In this document: positions 1 to 8,337 of the stretch, piece by piece
Numbering within the stretch: position 1 is the first letter of the stretch
Layout of the letters: every line of letters starts with the position of its first letter
Assembly: GCA_029261455.1 (NCBI GenBank)
Contig: JAJDBH010000042.1
Span: forward strand, 1-46,682
Reading direction: 5' to 3'
Source: Nitrospinaceae bacterium
GTDB lineage: Bacteria > Nitrospinota > Nitrospinia > Nitrospinales > VA-1
DNA: 46,682 bases
The notes under the pieces: generated by a model
What the model was told of the DNA's origin: nothing
The model's input: only the letters and a program-made list of their open reading frames with translations
The model's database searches: none
Made by a program: the position numbers and the translations under genes

Positions 1-1
1 A

Positions 2-337
2 TCACATTCGCTGGTTGCCACACTCCCCGGGGGAGCGGATATGACGGGTGTCAATTTTGGCAGCAACAAGGGATACGTAGTAAGCCGAGGTTCGAGCACA
101 GTATTCGTGTACGATTTTTCCAAACTTAAAAAAATCGGCCAACTGGATATGGGAAAGAGCGCCCGGCTTGAAACTGCAAGCACTTCCCCTGCTGGCACTA
201 AAATTTATATCGCATCTTCCTCTGATAATTCACTTTACGTGATTGACGTTGAGTCGGATCGTGTCAAGCAGATCAAGAATGTCGGTAATTTTCCGTGGGG
301 TGTTAGCATCTATAAAGGGCAAAATTACTGCCACTGA
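2..337 (+). CDS. YVTN-type beta-propeller protein, 3' end only
   Basis: The frame is open from the first bases of the window, so this is the C-terminal piece of a longer gene (about 111 residues visible). The visible part has propeller-blade features: SPAGTKIYIAS, then NSLYVIDVES, matching the S-x-D/A-G-x-x-(I/L)-Y-(V/I) blade pattern of YVTN/cytochrome-D1-like repeat proteins. These proteins are usually periplasmic and serve as binding or scaffold domains. No catalytic residues are visible in this piece. The gene stops 74 bases before cbiX, and a short hairpin lies between them, so co-transcription is uncertain. The family call is fairly safe; the function is unknown. Confidence 0.6.
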   Translation, partial: SHSLVATLPGGADMTGVNFGSNKGYVVSRGSSTVFVYDFSKLKKIGQLDMGKSARLETASTSPAGTKIYIASSSDNSLYVIDVESDRVKQIKNVGNFPWGVSIYKGQNYCH

Positions 338-344
338 TTGAGAT

Positions 345-357
345 GCCCATTTTGGGC
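345..357 (+). terminator. Possible weak terminator hairpin after the propeller gene
   Basis: GCCCA (345-349) and TGGGC (353-357) form a perfect 5-bp stem with a 3-base loop eight bases after the stop codon. Only an A/T-rich stretch follows, not a true T-tract, so termination would be weak at best. Confidence 0.3.
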
Positions 358-411
358 TGATCTAATTTAGTTATTACTGAATGGGAATCTCCCGTACAGA
401 TACTCAGGTAC

Positions 412-1371
412 ATGATTATGGATGAAACTAAAGCTCTGCCAGACGACTATGCCATTTGTATCGCAGGTCATGGAAGTCGTGATAAGGACGGCATACAGGA
501 GTTTCTCACCTTGTCTTCAAAGTTCAAGGAAAGAGAACCTGACAGGATCGTGGAATGTGGTTTTTTGGAATTTGCAAAACCTACAATCGATGAAGCGATC
601 AGCAAGTGTGTTCAGGAGGGAATCAATAATATTGTTGTGATTCCCGGAGTATTAATGGCTGCAGGCCACGCCAAAAATGATATGCCAAGCGAGGTCTTGT
701 CCATGGCTCGAAAATACCCTGCCCTGAACATTCAGTACGGCCGTCCTCTTGACATTCATCCCAAGGTTCTAAAAGTCTGTTCTAACCGAATTGAGTCGGC
801 TGAGGCTGCGTCTACACAAACAATCTCGCGTACCGACACCTTGCTCATGACAGTGGGAAGAGGTAGCAGTGACCCTGACTCCAATTCCAATATCGCAAAA
901 GTATCCCGGATGTTATGGGAAGGCATGGGGTTTGGATGGGCAGAAACGAGCTTCATTGGAGTCACACAGCCCCTCTTACCTGAGGCATTGGAAAAAACCA
1001 TTAAAATGGGGTTTAAACGAATCATTGTCTTCCCCTACTTCTTATTCACTGGGATATTAGCAAAGAGGATATTTTCCATCACAGATGATTTCCAAAAAAA
1101 ATACCCTGATATTGAATTCCTGAAAGCACCCTATCTCAATTATGATGATTTGATCATTGATGTGTTCATGGAAAGAGCCCGGGAAATTCCGTTTGGTCTC
1201 CAGGATATGAATTGTCAGCTATGTAAATACCGTGAACAGGTTGTGGGATTCGAGGATCAAGTCGGACAGCCCCAGGCAGGCCATCATCATCATGTTCGCG
1301 GCATTGATGGTCATCACGGTCTCGAGCATGATCATAACCACCCCCATAGCCATTCAGACCACGAGAAATAA
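412..1371 (+). CDS. cbiX: Sirohydrochlorin cobaltochelatase CbiX (long, His-rich form)
   Basis: Inserts Co2+ into sirohydrochlorin, the entry step of the early-cobalt corrin pathway; cytoplasmic. The 319 residues contain two tandem CbiX/ferrochelatase-like halves. The N-half has AGHGSR at 18-23, with the family's metal-binding His at 20, and GHAKNDMP near 85-92. The second half starts around 143 with the matching MTVGRGSSDPDSN. Near 266-271 is MNCQLC, the MxCxxC of long CbiX proteins that has been linked to an Fe-S cluster. It is followed by a His-rich tail (291-317, many HH and HxH pairs) that probably stores or delivers cobalt. ATGs at 412 and 418 are both possible; CAGG at 405-408 is better spaced for 418. 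It is the first gene of the cobalamin run. Confidence 0.92.
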   Translation: MIMDETKALPDDYAICIAGHGSRDKDGIQEFLTLSSKFKEREPDRIVECGFLEFAKPTIDEAISKCVQEGINNIVVIPGVLMAAGHAKNDMPSEVLSMARKYPALNIQYGRPLDIHPKVLKVCSNRIESAEAASTQTISRTDTLLMTVGRGSSDPDSNSNIAKVSRMLWEGMGFGWAETSFIGVTQPLLPEALEKTIKMGFKRIIVFPYFLFTGILAKRIFSITDDFQKKYPDIEFLKAPYLNYDDLIIDVFMERAREIPFGLQDMNCQLCKYREQVVGFEDQVGQPQAGHHHHVRGIDGHHGLEHDHNHPHSHSDHEK

Positions 1372-1400
1372 ACAGCTCCATTAAGAAATGAGATACTTTG

Positions 1401-2039
1401 ATGCCCGCCTACCAACCACACCCCATTGAACAAAAGAGCTACGAAATCATAGAAGGGTTGGTGGATTTTTCTCCCTACCCAGATTCCCACAGTGAAATTT
1501 TCAAACGTGTAATTCACACAACCGGGGATACTGAATTCATCAAGGGCTTCAAGATTTCTGAGAATGCCATTCAATCGGCCGTACAGGCCATTTCCCATGA
1601 AGCCCTGATATGGACGGATGTAACTATGGTGCAGACGGGTTTAAAAAGAGCACTTCTGGAAAAGTTAAACCTCAAAACCTGCTGCATGATTCATGACCCA
1701 GAGACATTTCAAAAAGCTGAAAAGGAAAACACTACAAGAGCTGTGGCGGGTTTGAGGCGCTTCTTGGAAAAAGAAACAGACTCCCCAAAAATTCTAGTTA
1801 TCGGCGATGCTCCTACAGCTCTTCTGGAAGTAGTCGATCAGGCGTTGAACAACCAACTGAATGCAGAGTTAATAATTGGCATTCCAGTGGGTTTTGTCGG
1901 GACAGAAGTCAGCAAGAACGCATTAAGTCAGCAAAATAAAATCCCTTACATCACCAATGAGGGGACTCGTGGAGGTTCCACAGTTGCAGCCTCAATTTTC
2001 AACGCCTTAATGATCTGGACGCTCAAGGAAATGGCTTGA
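1401..2039 (+). CDS. cbiC: Cobalt-precorrin-8 methylmutase CbiC
   Basis: Moves a methyl group from C-11 to C-12 of cobalt-precorrin-8 to give cobyrinate, the last ring-rearrangement step. The 212-residue length is typical for CbiC/CobH. The catalytic His of the family is present in RVIHTTGD (His39). Further family blocks are EALIWTDVTMVQTG, GDAPTALL, a GFVGTEVSK segment and a C-terminal TRGGSTVAASIFNAL. I chose ATG 1401; a TTG three bases earlier is also in frame. The stop overlaps upstream sequence of cbiD, so the two are probably translationally coupled. Confidence 0.93.
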   Translation: MPAYQPHPIEQKSYEIIEGLVDFSPYPDSHSEIFKRVIHTTGDTEFIKGFKISENAIQSAVQAISHEALIWTDVTMVQTGLKRALLEKLNLKTCCMIHDPETFQKAEKENTTRAVAGLRRFLEKETDSPKILVIGDAPTALLEVVDQALNNQLNAELIIGIPVGFVGTEVSKNALSQQNKIPYITNEGTRGGSTVAASIFNALMIWTLKEMA

Positions 2040-2056
2040 CCTTGCAGGAGAATGGA

Positions 2057-3199
2057 ATGTCAGCCTCTTTTATTGATTTATCCATTCCAGCTTCAAATGG
2101 GATGATTCGAGGTATCACAACGGGTAGCTGTGCTACAGCAGCAGCCAAAATGGCCTTGAACTTCCTGATTTCTAAATCTGAAAATAAACAAGTAGCCATT
2201 GAGTTACCTTCGGGAGAAAGTTTAGAGGTCCCTGTAAACTTTTGCCGCAAAACAGATCATGGAGCAATGGCACAGGTAACTAAAGATGCAGGTGATGACC
2301 CTGATGTCACAGATAAATGTATGGTAGAGGTAGAAATACGGCCTAATAAGAAGAAAGATGGGGTTCAATTTTTTGCAGGAATTGGAGTAGGAACTATCAC
2401 CGAAGATGGACTGCAAATCCCCAAGGGAGAGCCTGCCATCAACCCTATTCCCAGGAAAATGATTCAGAAAAATTTAGAGCAGGTTCTTAAAAGCTCCCCT
2501 CCTCCATGGAAAGATTTCGGATTGGATGTGGTGGTCAGCGTTCTAGATGGAGAAAGGATCGCTTTAAAAACCTATAATCCCCGATTAGGAATTAAAGGGG
2601 GAATATCTATCCTTGGGACAACGGGCATTGTAGAGCCCATGTCTCTGAGTGCATGGAAAGCCTCTGTGGAAATCTATATTGATGTAGCACTGGCTTCTCA
2701 AACTAAGTTTATTGTGTTCAGCCCGGGACGGTGGGGACAGAAATTCTTTCATCAGCAAAAGGGCATTCCTCTGAAGCAGATATGTATGGTTTCAAACTTT
2801 ATTGGATTCGCTCTGGATCATTTGAAAAATGGCCTGAATCAGAAGAAAAATGCGGTGGAAACCCTGTTTTTAGCGGGTCATCCCGGGAAACTGGCAAAAG
2901 TCATTGAAGGGCACTGGAATACTCACTCTAATGAATCTCCATCGGCTCTCCCAATAATACTAAAGATCGCGGAAAATATTGTGACCGATAGTCTAAATGA
3001 GCAACTTCAACAGTCTAGAACTGTAGAGCACCTCATTCAAATCAGCAGTAAGCATCCATCAGGCGATCTCTTATTTAAGGCCGTAGCAGAAAGAATATCG
3101 AAAAGCATATTTAAGTACCTGGGAAGGGTCATACAAGTAGAGGTTTTGCTGGCAGATTTTAAAGGGAATTTGATAGGACAGGCGGCAACCAATGACTGA
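2057..3199 (+). CDS. cbiD: Cobalt-precorrin-5B C1-methyltransferase CbiD
   Basis: SAM-dependent methylation at C-1 of cobalt-precorrin-5B, a step specific to the early-cobalt ('anaerobic') pathway. The N-terminus carries the CbiD signature RGITTGSCATAAAKMA, followed by the expected GxxxPVxF and DAGDDPDVT segments. The mid-protein GTTGIVEPMS and the late LAGHPGKLAK blocks also fit the family. The frame is open upstream to a TTG at 2036, but CAGGAG at 2045-2050 is six bases before ATG 2057, which makes 2057 the better start (380 residues). The 3' end overlaps cbiL by eight bases. Confidence 0.93.
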   Translation: MSASFIDLSIPASNGMIRGITTGSCATAAAKMALNFLISKSENKQVAIELPSGESLEVPVNFCRKTDHGAMAQVTKDAGDDPDVTDKCMVEVEIRPNKKKDGVQFFAGIGVGTITEDGLQIPKGEPAINPIPRKMIQKNLEQVLKSSPPPWKDFGLDVVVSVLDGERIALKTYNPRLGIKGGISILGTTGIVEPMSLSAWKASVEIYIDVALASQTKFIVFSPGRWGQKFFHQQKGIPLKQICMVSNFIGFALDHLKNGLNQKKNAVETLFLAGHPGKLAKVIEGHWNTHSNESPSALPIILKIAENIVTDSLNEQLQQSRTVEHLIQISSKHPSGDLLFKAVAERISKSIFKYLGRVIQVEVLLADFKGNLIGQAATND

Positions 3200-3932
3200 A
3201 AAACAGGGAACATTTATCGGGATTGGTGTCGGACCCGGGCCTGCGGAATACATCACTCTTAAAAGTCACAACGCTTTGATGAAAGCCGACAAGGTTCTAG
3301 TTCCCCGAGCTAAGGGCGCCAAAGAATCCGTAGCATTGACTTGTATCAAGGACATTGATATTCCCTCTGATAAAATCGAGTTCCTGGACTACCCGATGTC
3401 CAATGATGAAAACCTGCTCAACTCCATTTACAAGAAAATTGCCGAAAAAATAATTGCCGATTTGGATAAAAAGCTTAACCTTGTTTATATCACCATTGGC
3501 GACCCATATATTTACTCCACCTATTCTTATACTGTCCACGCCTTAAAGCAATTGATGCCGGGTATTACTATCTCTACCTATCCGGGAATAAGTTCATTTC
3601 AAGCACTATCAGCGGCACTGGACTTCCCACTTGCTCAGGGTAAGGAAAAAATCCTGATACTCCCCTGCCCTGAAACACCAGCCGAGCTGCAAGAACAAAT
3701 TAATGGCAACGAAAATATTATATTGATGAAAATTGGCGACCGTTTTGATTGGGTGCGAGAACTATTAAAAGAAATGAATATCCTGGAAAATTGTTCACTG
3801 GGTAAACGAATTGGGCTGGATAATGAAATCCTCACCCGCAATCTTTTGGAATTGGATGAAAATGATAAGCCCGGTTATTTATCTGTTATGCATATCCGAA
3901 AAGCTCCTCTATCAGGAAGGAATGAGCAATGA
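3192..3932 (+). CDS. cbiL: Cobalt-precorrin-2 C20-methyltransferase CbiL
   Basis: Adds the C-20 methyl from SAM to cobalt-factor II/precorrin-2. It belongs to the tetrapyrrole methylase superfamily: the N-terminal GIGVGPGPAEYITLKS is the diagnostic glycine-rich SAM loop. The next segment, ADKVLVPRAKG, is the stretch that separates CbiL/CobI from the other methylases. GDPYIYSTYSY near 103-113 and YPGISSFQALSAAL near 131-144 complete the family pattern. At 246 residues it has normal length. It overlaps cbiD (8 bases) and cbiF (ATGA, 4 bases), so it sits inside a coupled operon. Confidence 0.92.
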   Translation: MTEKQGTFIGIGVGPGPAEYITLKSHNALMKADKVLVPRAKGAKESVALTCIKDIDIPSDKIEFLDYPMSNDENLLNSIYKKIAEKIIADLDKKLNLVYITIGDPYIYSTYSYTVHALKQLMPGITISTYPGISSFQALSAALDFPLAQGKEKILILPCPETPAELQEQINGNENIILMKIGDRFDWVRELLKEMNILENCSLGKRIGLDNEILTRNLLELDENDKPGYLSVMHIRKAPLSGRNEQ

Positions 3933-4693
3933 AAGTCTATTTTATAGGAGCAGGCCCCGGCGATGTTGAGCTGATGACCATAAAGGGACACAAGCGGTTA
4001 CACTCCTGTTCCAACGTTATGTATGCGGGTTCCTTGATCAACCCTGAAATTTTAGCGGCACTTCCTGAATCTACCCAGGTTCACGATACTTCAAAACTGA
4101 ACCTTGAGCAACAGGTCGATATTTATAAGGAAGCCAGAACTGCAGAACAGGATGTTGCCCGTCTACAAAGCGGGGACTTATCCATTTATGGAGCCATCGC
4201 AGAACAAATGCGGGCACTGGACAACCTCAGCATACAATATGAAGTGATCCCCGGTGTCTCCTCGGTTGCCGCCAGTGCCGCTACTCTGAATTGTGAACTG
4301 ACGCTTCCAGAAATTTCACAAACGGTCATTCTTTCCAGAATCAGCGGGAGAACCCAGGTTCCTCCAGATGAAGACTTGGAAAAACTTGCCTCACATAAGT
4401 GTACTTTGTGTTTATTTTTGTCTATCCACAAAATTAAAGACGTCGTCAAGAAATTATCCGTCCATTATCCCGCAGAAACTCCGGTGATCGTGGTTTATAA
4501 AGCCAGCTGGAAAGATGAAAAAATTATTAGAGGCAACATTGAAACCATTGCTGACATGGTAGAGGCTGAAGGAATCCGTTTAACAGCCCTGATTTTAGTG
4601 GGTAAAGTTTTAGACACAAAAGACTTTGATGACTCACGTTTGTATTCAAAAGAATATTCCCATCTCTTTCGAAAAAAGAATGTCAGCAAGTAA
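3929..4693 (+). CDS. cbiF: Cobalt-precorrin-4 C11-methyltransferase CbiF
   Basis: Adds the C-11 methyl to cobalt-precorrin-4. The SAM-binding loop FIGAGPGDVELMT is at the N-terminus, and YAGSLINPEIL (about 32-42) is the CbiF/CobM-specific block. RLQSGDLSIYGAIAEQ (about 78-93) and YEVIPGVSSVAASAA (about 104-118) are the conserved substrate-pocket motifs. At 254 residues it has normal length. The start overlaps cbiL by ATGA and the end overlaps cbiG by 14 bases. Confidence 0.93.
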   Translation: MKVYFIGAGPGDVELMTIKGHKRLHSCSNVMYAGSLINPEILAALPESTQVHDTSKLNLEQQVDIYKEARTAEQDVARLQSGDLSIYGAIAEQMRALDNLSIQYEVIPGVSSVAASAATLNCELTLPEISQTVILSRISGRTQVPPDEDLEKLASHKCTLCLFLSIHKIKDVVKKLSVHYPAETPVIVVYKASWKDEKIIRGNIETIADMVEAEGIRLTALILVGKVLDTKDFDDSRLYSKEYSHLFRKKNVSK

Positions 4694-5486
4694 TAAAATC
4701 GCAATAGTTGTAATCCGTACAGAAGGCTTGGAGGTCGCCAGAAAACTTCTTCAAGTTTGCCCTTCCTGGGATCTGTGGGTGCCAGAATCTTGCAAACCCA
4801 AACAGAATGAAAACACCTACGAATGCAGATTCAAGGACTGGCTGAATGATAATTTTAAAAAATATGACGGCTTTATCTGCATCATGGCTGCTGGAATTGT
4901 GGTGCGTTCATTGAGCACAATGATTCCCGACAAGCGTACCGGACCAGGTGTTATTGTTTGTGATGAGTTTGGCCGCCATGCAATATCACTTCTAGGTGGT
5001 CATGAAGGCGGTGCGAATGAGTTGGCCTATGAAGTCGCAAACAAGATAGGTTGCGTTCCCATTATAACTACGGGGACAGAATCCATGAAGGACTATATTC
5101 TGGGAGTGGGTTGCAAAAAGAATGCAGAATACGAGTCATTAAAAGAGCTGGTTTTCAAAACCTTGAAAGTATCTAGAGTAGCTCCAGATAGAATCAGGGC
5201 AATCACCACCATTGATTTAAAAGAAAAAGAGCCATGTATTTTGAAGTTGTCAGAAGAATTCCACTGGCCTTTGCTAATATTTTCCAAGAACGAAATCAAT
5301 GCCGCCAAATTCCAAGTTTCTTCATCAGCCTTTGTTGAAGAGAATATTGGCGTTCCAGGTGTTTGTGAACCTACGGCCCTGATGGCTTCCCATTTTGGAA
5401 AATTAATCGTTCCAAAGACCACGGCCAATGGTTGTGCCGTGGCTCTCGTTCAAGAATCCAAACTCATAGATCGAAGGGCACAATAA
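4680..5486 (+). CDS. cbiG: Cobalt-precorrin-5A hydrolase CbiG
   Basis: Opens the delta-lactone of cobalt-precorrin-5A and releases the C-20 carbon as acetaldehyde; specific to the early-cobalt route. The central domain has the CbiG core: GFICIMAAGIVVRSL, then DEFGRHAISLLGGHEGGANELA. The C-terminal domain, about 130 residues, contains GVPGVCEPTALMAS and KTTANGCAVAL, the usual CbiG/CobE end. The frame extends 18 codons further upstream inside cbiF. ATG 4680 gives the expected N-terminus, MSASNKIAIVVIR, and 268 residues. The stop codon shares bases with the cbiH start (TAATG). Confidence 0.92.
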   Translation: MSASNKIAIVVIRTEGLEVARKLLQVCPSWDLWVPESCKPKQNENTYECRFKDWLNDNFKKYDGFICIMAAGIVVRSLSTMIPDKRTGPGVIVCDEFGRHAISLLGGHEGGANELAYEVANKIGCVPIITTGTESMKDYILGVGCKKNAEYESLKELVFKTLKVSRVAPDRIRAITTIDLKEKEPCILKLSEEFHWPLLIFSKNEINAAKFQVSSSAFVEENIGVPGVCEPTALMASHFGKLIVPKTTANGCAVALVQESKLIDRRAQ

Positions 5487-6235
5487 TGGGCAAGCTTTAC
5501 TTAGTTTCAATTGGGCCTGGAGCCTTGGATATGATCCCCCCACGAGCATCACAAGCTTTAAAAGAAAGCGCCATTATTATTGGCCATAAATTATATCTGG
5601 ATTTAATCAACCCTCTGATTCAGGGAAAAGAACAAATTGCCACCCCATGGGGAGGAGAAATTGAAAGAGTGGACATGGCTATTAAAAAAGCCGCCGAAGG
5701 AAACAATGTCAGCCTTATTTCCAGTGGAGATATAGGTGTGTATGGCCTGGGAGGTCTTGCCATTGTAAGGCTTGGAGAGACCGATCTCGAAATTGATTAC
5801 GAAGTCATTCCCGGGGTAACCGCAGCTAATGCTTGCGCCGCAATACTGGGAGCGCCATTGGCCCATGATTATTTGACCTTGTCCCTTTCCGATTTACTGG
5901 TCCCAAGAGAAACTATTTTAAAGCGAGCCGAGTCTGCTGGAACAGGAGGCTTTGTTTCTGTTCTCTATAATGTCCAAAGCGCTAAGAGAAAAGAATTGAT
6001 TTACGAAGTTCTGGGAAAGTTCAGACCTCATCGTGCCCCACAAACACCCTGCGGTATTGTGTCGAACGCTTTCCGCCCAGATGAAAAAAGCAGCATTGTT
6101 ACCTTTGAAGACTTGTTTTCAATGCAATTCGACATGCTTACAACCCTGATAGTTGGTAATGATGCAACACAAGTTATAAGAAACAGGCTTGTTACGGAGC
6201 GGGGTTATCCCGTAAAAACAATTCCAGGAGAGTAA
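5486..6235 (+). CDS. cbiH: Cobalt-precorrin-3 C17-methyltransferase CbiH
   Basis: Methylates C-17 with ring contraction of cobalt-precorrin-3. The N-terminus has the methylase loop VSIGPGALDMIPPRA, and the CbiH/CobJ-specific blocks follow: ALKESAIIIGHKLYL, SSGDIGVYGLGGLA and YEVIPGVTAANACAAILGAP. Near the C-terminus is the expected TTLIVGND segment. It is 249 residues from ATG 5486; the open frame continues 54 bases into cbiG, but the TAATG junction and the methylase N-terminus fix this start. It lacks the C-terminal extension seen in some CbiH-fusion proteins. Confidence 0.92.
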   Translation: MGKLYLVSIGPGALDMIPPRASQALKESAIIIGHKLYLDLINPLIQGKEQIATPWGGEIERVDMAIKKAAEGNNVSLISSGDIGVYGLGGLAIVRLGETDLEIDYEVIPGVTAANACAAILGAPLAHDYLTLSLSDLLVPRETILKRAESAGTGGFVSVLYNVQSAKRKELIYEVLGKFRPHRAPQTPCGIVSNAFRPDEKSSIVTFEDLFSMQFDMLTTLIVGNDATQVIRNRLVTERGYPVKTIPGE

Positions 6236-6236
6236 A

Positions 6237-6998
6237 ATGTTCTGGCTATTTTCTGGAACCTCGGATGGAAATAAAATTGCACAGGATCTGGTTTCAAAAA
6301 ATCATTCTCTTAAGGTATTCGTGGCCAGCCAATATGGGCAAATAATTGCAGCAGAAACTTTACCGCAGAATATCATTAAGACGGGAAGAATGAATGAGGA
6401 TGAAATATTTACACTGGGTGAACGTGAAGACCCTAAAATAGTGATCGACGCAACGCACCCTTTTGCACTGGAAATCAGTAAGAACTTAATGCGGTTCTGC
6501 CAGAAAAAAGGGATTCCTTATATTCGCTATGAACGACCGGAAGAAATGATAGTGGAGGAAAATGTTTACTATGTAGACAATGTAGAAAAAGCAGCCGAAA
6601 AAGCAAAGTCAATTGGGCAACGAATTTTGCTGACCTTGGGGTCCAGAAATATTGAGGACTTTCTCTGCGACGAGCTCCATGGGCAAGTCTATATCCGGAT
6701 GCTGCCAGATCCTCAATTAATTGAGCATTTGTTGTCCAAAGGAGTTTCGCCTGATAGAATAATTGCCATTCAAGGTCCGTTCAGCACTTCAATGAACCAA
6801 GTAATGATGAAGGATTTTTTGATTGATTGCCTGGTCACAAAATCTTCCGGAAAAGAAGGTGGGGTCCCCCAGAAAATTGCTGCAGCAAAGCAACTCGGGA
6901 TACCAGTTATTATTATTAAGCGTCCAAACATAAAGTACTCCAAAGTGTTTAACAACAGGAATGACTTGGTAAGCTTCATGAATAATTCACAATACTGA
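6237..6998 (+). CDS. cbiJ: Cobalt-precorrin-6A reductase CbiJ
   Basis: Reduces the macrocycle of cobalt-precorrin-6A at C-18/C-19, using NAD(P)H. The N-terminus FSGTSDGNKIAQDL is the CbiJ/CobK nucleotide-binding start. DATHPFALEISKN (about 78-90), IRYERPE, LTLGSRNIEDF and AIQGPFSTSMN are further conserved blocks, and TKSSGKEGGVPQKIAAAKQLGIP near 200-222 is the usual C-terminal motif. It is 253 residues and starts one base after cbiH ends. Confidence 0.9.
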   Translation: MFWLFSGTSDGNKIAQDLVSKNHSLKVFVASQYGQIIAAETLPQNIIKTGRMNEDEIFTLGEREDPKIVIDATHPFALEISKNLMRFCQKKGIPYIRYERPEEMIVEENVYYVDNVEKAAEKAKSIGQRILLTLGSRNIEDFLCDELHGQVYIRMLPDPQLIEHLLSKGVSPDRIIAIQGPFSTSMNQVMMKDFLIDCLVTKSSGKEGGVPQKIAAAKQLGIPVIIIKRPNIKYSKVFNNRNDLVSFMNNSQY

Positions 6999-7016
6999 AT
7001 TCTCTCTAGAAAAATT

Positions 7017-7631
7017 ATGGAACATATTTGGTTTTTAGTCGGCGGTTTATTTTTAGGCTCCCTCCATGCCTTGGAAGCGGATCATATAGTGACAGTATCC
7101 AACCTGGTATTGCGCAAGGACTCCCTGAAGAGTTCCACAAGATTGGCACTCCAGTGGGCATTGGGACACAGTATCACACTGTTAGTTTTATCAGGATTGA
7201 CCTTCTCCCTCAACTCCGCATTTATGGCTTTAATGAGCACCTCTGCCGAGCAAATGGTTGGAGTAACAATGATCCTCCTGGGACTAATTGTTTTCTTTCA
7301 GGAGCTTAAAAAAAATGTGAAATTGAAAAGATCTGGGCCAGATCATTCGCAAATTTCAGGCTCCACATTATTTGGCATGGGGGTTTTACATGGTGTCGCA
7401 GGGTCGGCTTCTATCTTTTTGCTGATTCCAGTTGCGCTGACTGAGTCCATCCTCACAGTCTTCCTCTATGTAGGTTTATTTTGTCTTGGAATGATTTTAA
7501 CCATGAGCCTTTATGGTGTTTTTATGCAGAATTTTGGCTTGAATAAAAACTTTTTGGGTTACCTTCCAAAGGTCCGGTTTGTTGTTGCTATTTTTTCTGT
7601 GACCATTGGAATCAAGTTACTAGGAACATAA
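7017..7631 (+). CDS. NicO/UreH-like nickel/cobalt transporter
   Basis: A 204-residue polytopic membrane protein with about six hydrophobic segments. The first helix region carries HALEADHI (18-25). This resembles the H-x4-D-H motif of NicO/NiCoT-type nickel-cobalt transporters, although the exact residues differ from the classical HxxxxDHI arrangement. LQWALGHSITLL in the second helix and GMGVLHGVAGSAS later give the second and third His-containing helices of the NicO fold. Sitting between cbiJ and cbiE, it most likely supplies Co2+ to CbiX. Transport direction cannot be read from the sequence, and related proteins include exporters. Two bases separate it from cbiE. Confidence 0.65.
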   Translation: MEHIWFLVGGLFLGSLHALEADHIVTVSNLVLRKDSLKSSTRLALQWALGHSITLLVLSGLTFSLNSAFMALMSTSAEQMVGVTMILLGLIVFFQELKKNVKLKRSGPDHSQISGSTLFGMGVLHGVAGSASIFLLIPVALTESILTVFLYVGLFCLGMILTMSLYGVFMQNFGLNKNFLGYLPKVRFVVAIFSVTIGIKLLGT

Positions 7632-7633
7632 TA

Positions 7634-8296
7634 ATGATTTATGCAGTAGGAATTGGACCGGGCGATCCAGATATGTTGCCCTACAAAACTGTTTTGCTAT
7701 TGAAGGATGCCGATGTTATTTCAGGCTTTGAAACCGTATTGAACTTAGCCGAAAAGCACTTCAATCCTAGCGCAATTCGAATATCCATGGGCTACAAAGA
7801 CCAGAGTGAAAAGCTTGAAGAGGTAGGAGAGTTATCAAGAGCAGGAAAAACATGTGTGGTTTGCTTCATGGGAGATGTGAATTTTTCCGGCTATGAATAC
7901 CTGGAAAGAATTCACAATGACTGCCATGAACCCAATCCTGTGATTATTCCTGGGATAAGCTCTGCCCAAATCGCAGCATCTAGAACTTTGACGGCTTTTG
8001 AGACCAGTGTGTTTTTGACATTTCATAAACGCGGTGACATTTCACAAGATAAGGAGTTTTTAGTCTCAGCGCTTAAGATGGGTAAATCAGCAATCGTCAT
8101 CCCCCTACCTTGGGATTTCATGCCAGCTGAAATCAGCAGTTACCTGATCGAACAAGGGATTCCCGCCAAGACAAAAGTAAATGTTTTTGAGCACCTGACC
8201 TGGCCCGGAGAAAAATCGTACAGTAGAACCCTTGAAAGTTGCACAGAGAAATTCTCTGATGTTTCTATTATGGTCATTTCTTCTATTAACAGCTAA
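7634..8296 (+). CDS. cbiE: Cobalt-precorrin-7 C5-methyltransferase CbiE
   Basis: Methylates C-5 of cobalt-precorrin-7. It has the methylase loop VGIGPGDPDMLPYK at the start, MGDVNFSGYEYLERI (about 78-92) as the CbiE-type central motif, and VIIPGISSAQIAASR (about 102-116). At 220 residues it contains only the CbiE domain. The CbiT half, which decarboxylates C-12 acetate and methylates C-15 and is fused to it in CobL-type enzymes, is absent here and was not found elsewhere in the window. It is the most divergent of the five methylases, but the order of motifs supports CbiE over CbiF or CbiH. Confidence 0.85.
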   Translation: MIYAVGIGPGDPDMLPYKTVLLLKDADVISGFETVLNLAEKHFNPSAIRISMGYKDQSEKLEEVGELSRAGKTCVVCFMGDVNFSGYEYLERIHNDCHEPNPVIIPGISSAQIAASRTLTAFETSVFLTFHKRGDISQDKEFLVSALKMGKSAIVIPLPWDFMPAEISSYLIEQGIPAKTKVNVFEHLTWPGEKSYSRTLESCTEKFSDVSIMVISSINS

Positions 8297-8337
8297 GTAT
8301 TGGCTTAACGAATTAAACTTCAAACACACTTGTAAAA

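Noticed and set aside
338-411. Cobalamin riboswitch upstream of cbiX
   Set aside because: Only 74 bases are free, and no B12-box or conserved riboswitch core is visible. A GCCACTG at 330-336 lies inside the end of the propeller gene and has no supporting structure. The gap at 23232-23374 also shows none.
7634-8296. CobL-type CbiE-CbiT fusion
   Set aside because: The protein is only 220 residues and ends after the CbiE domain.
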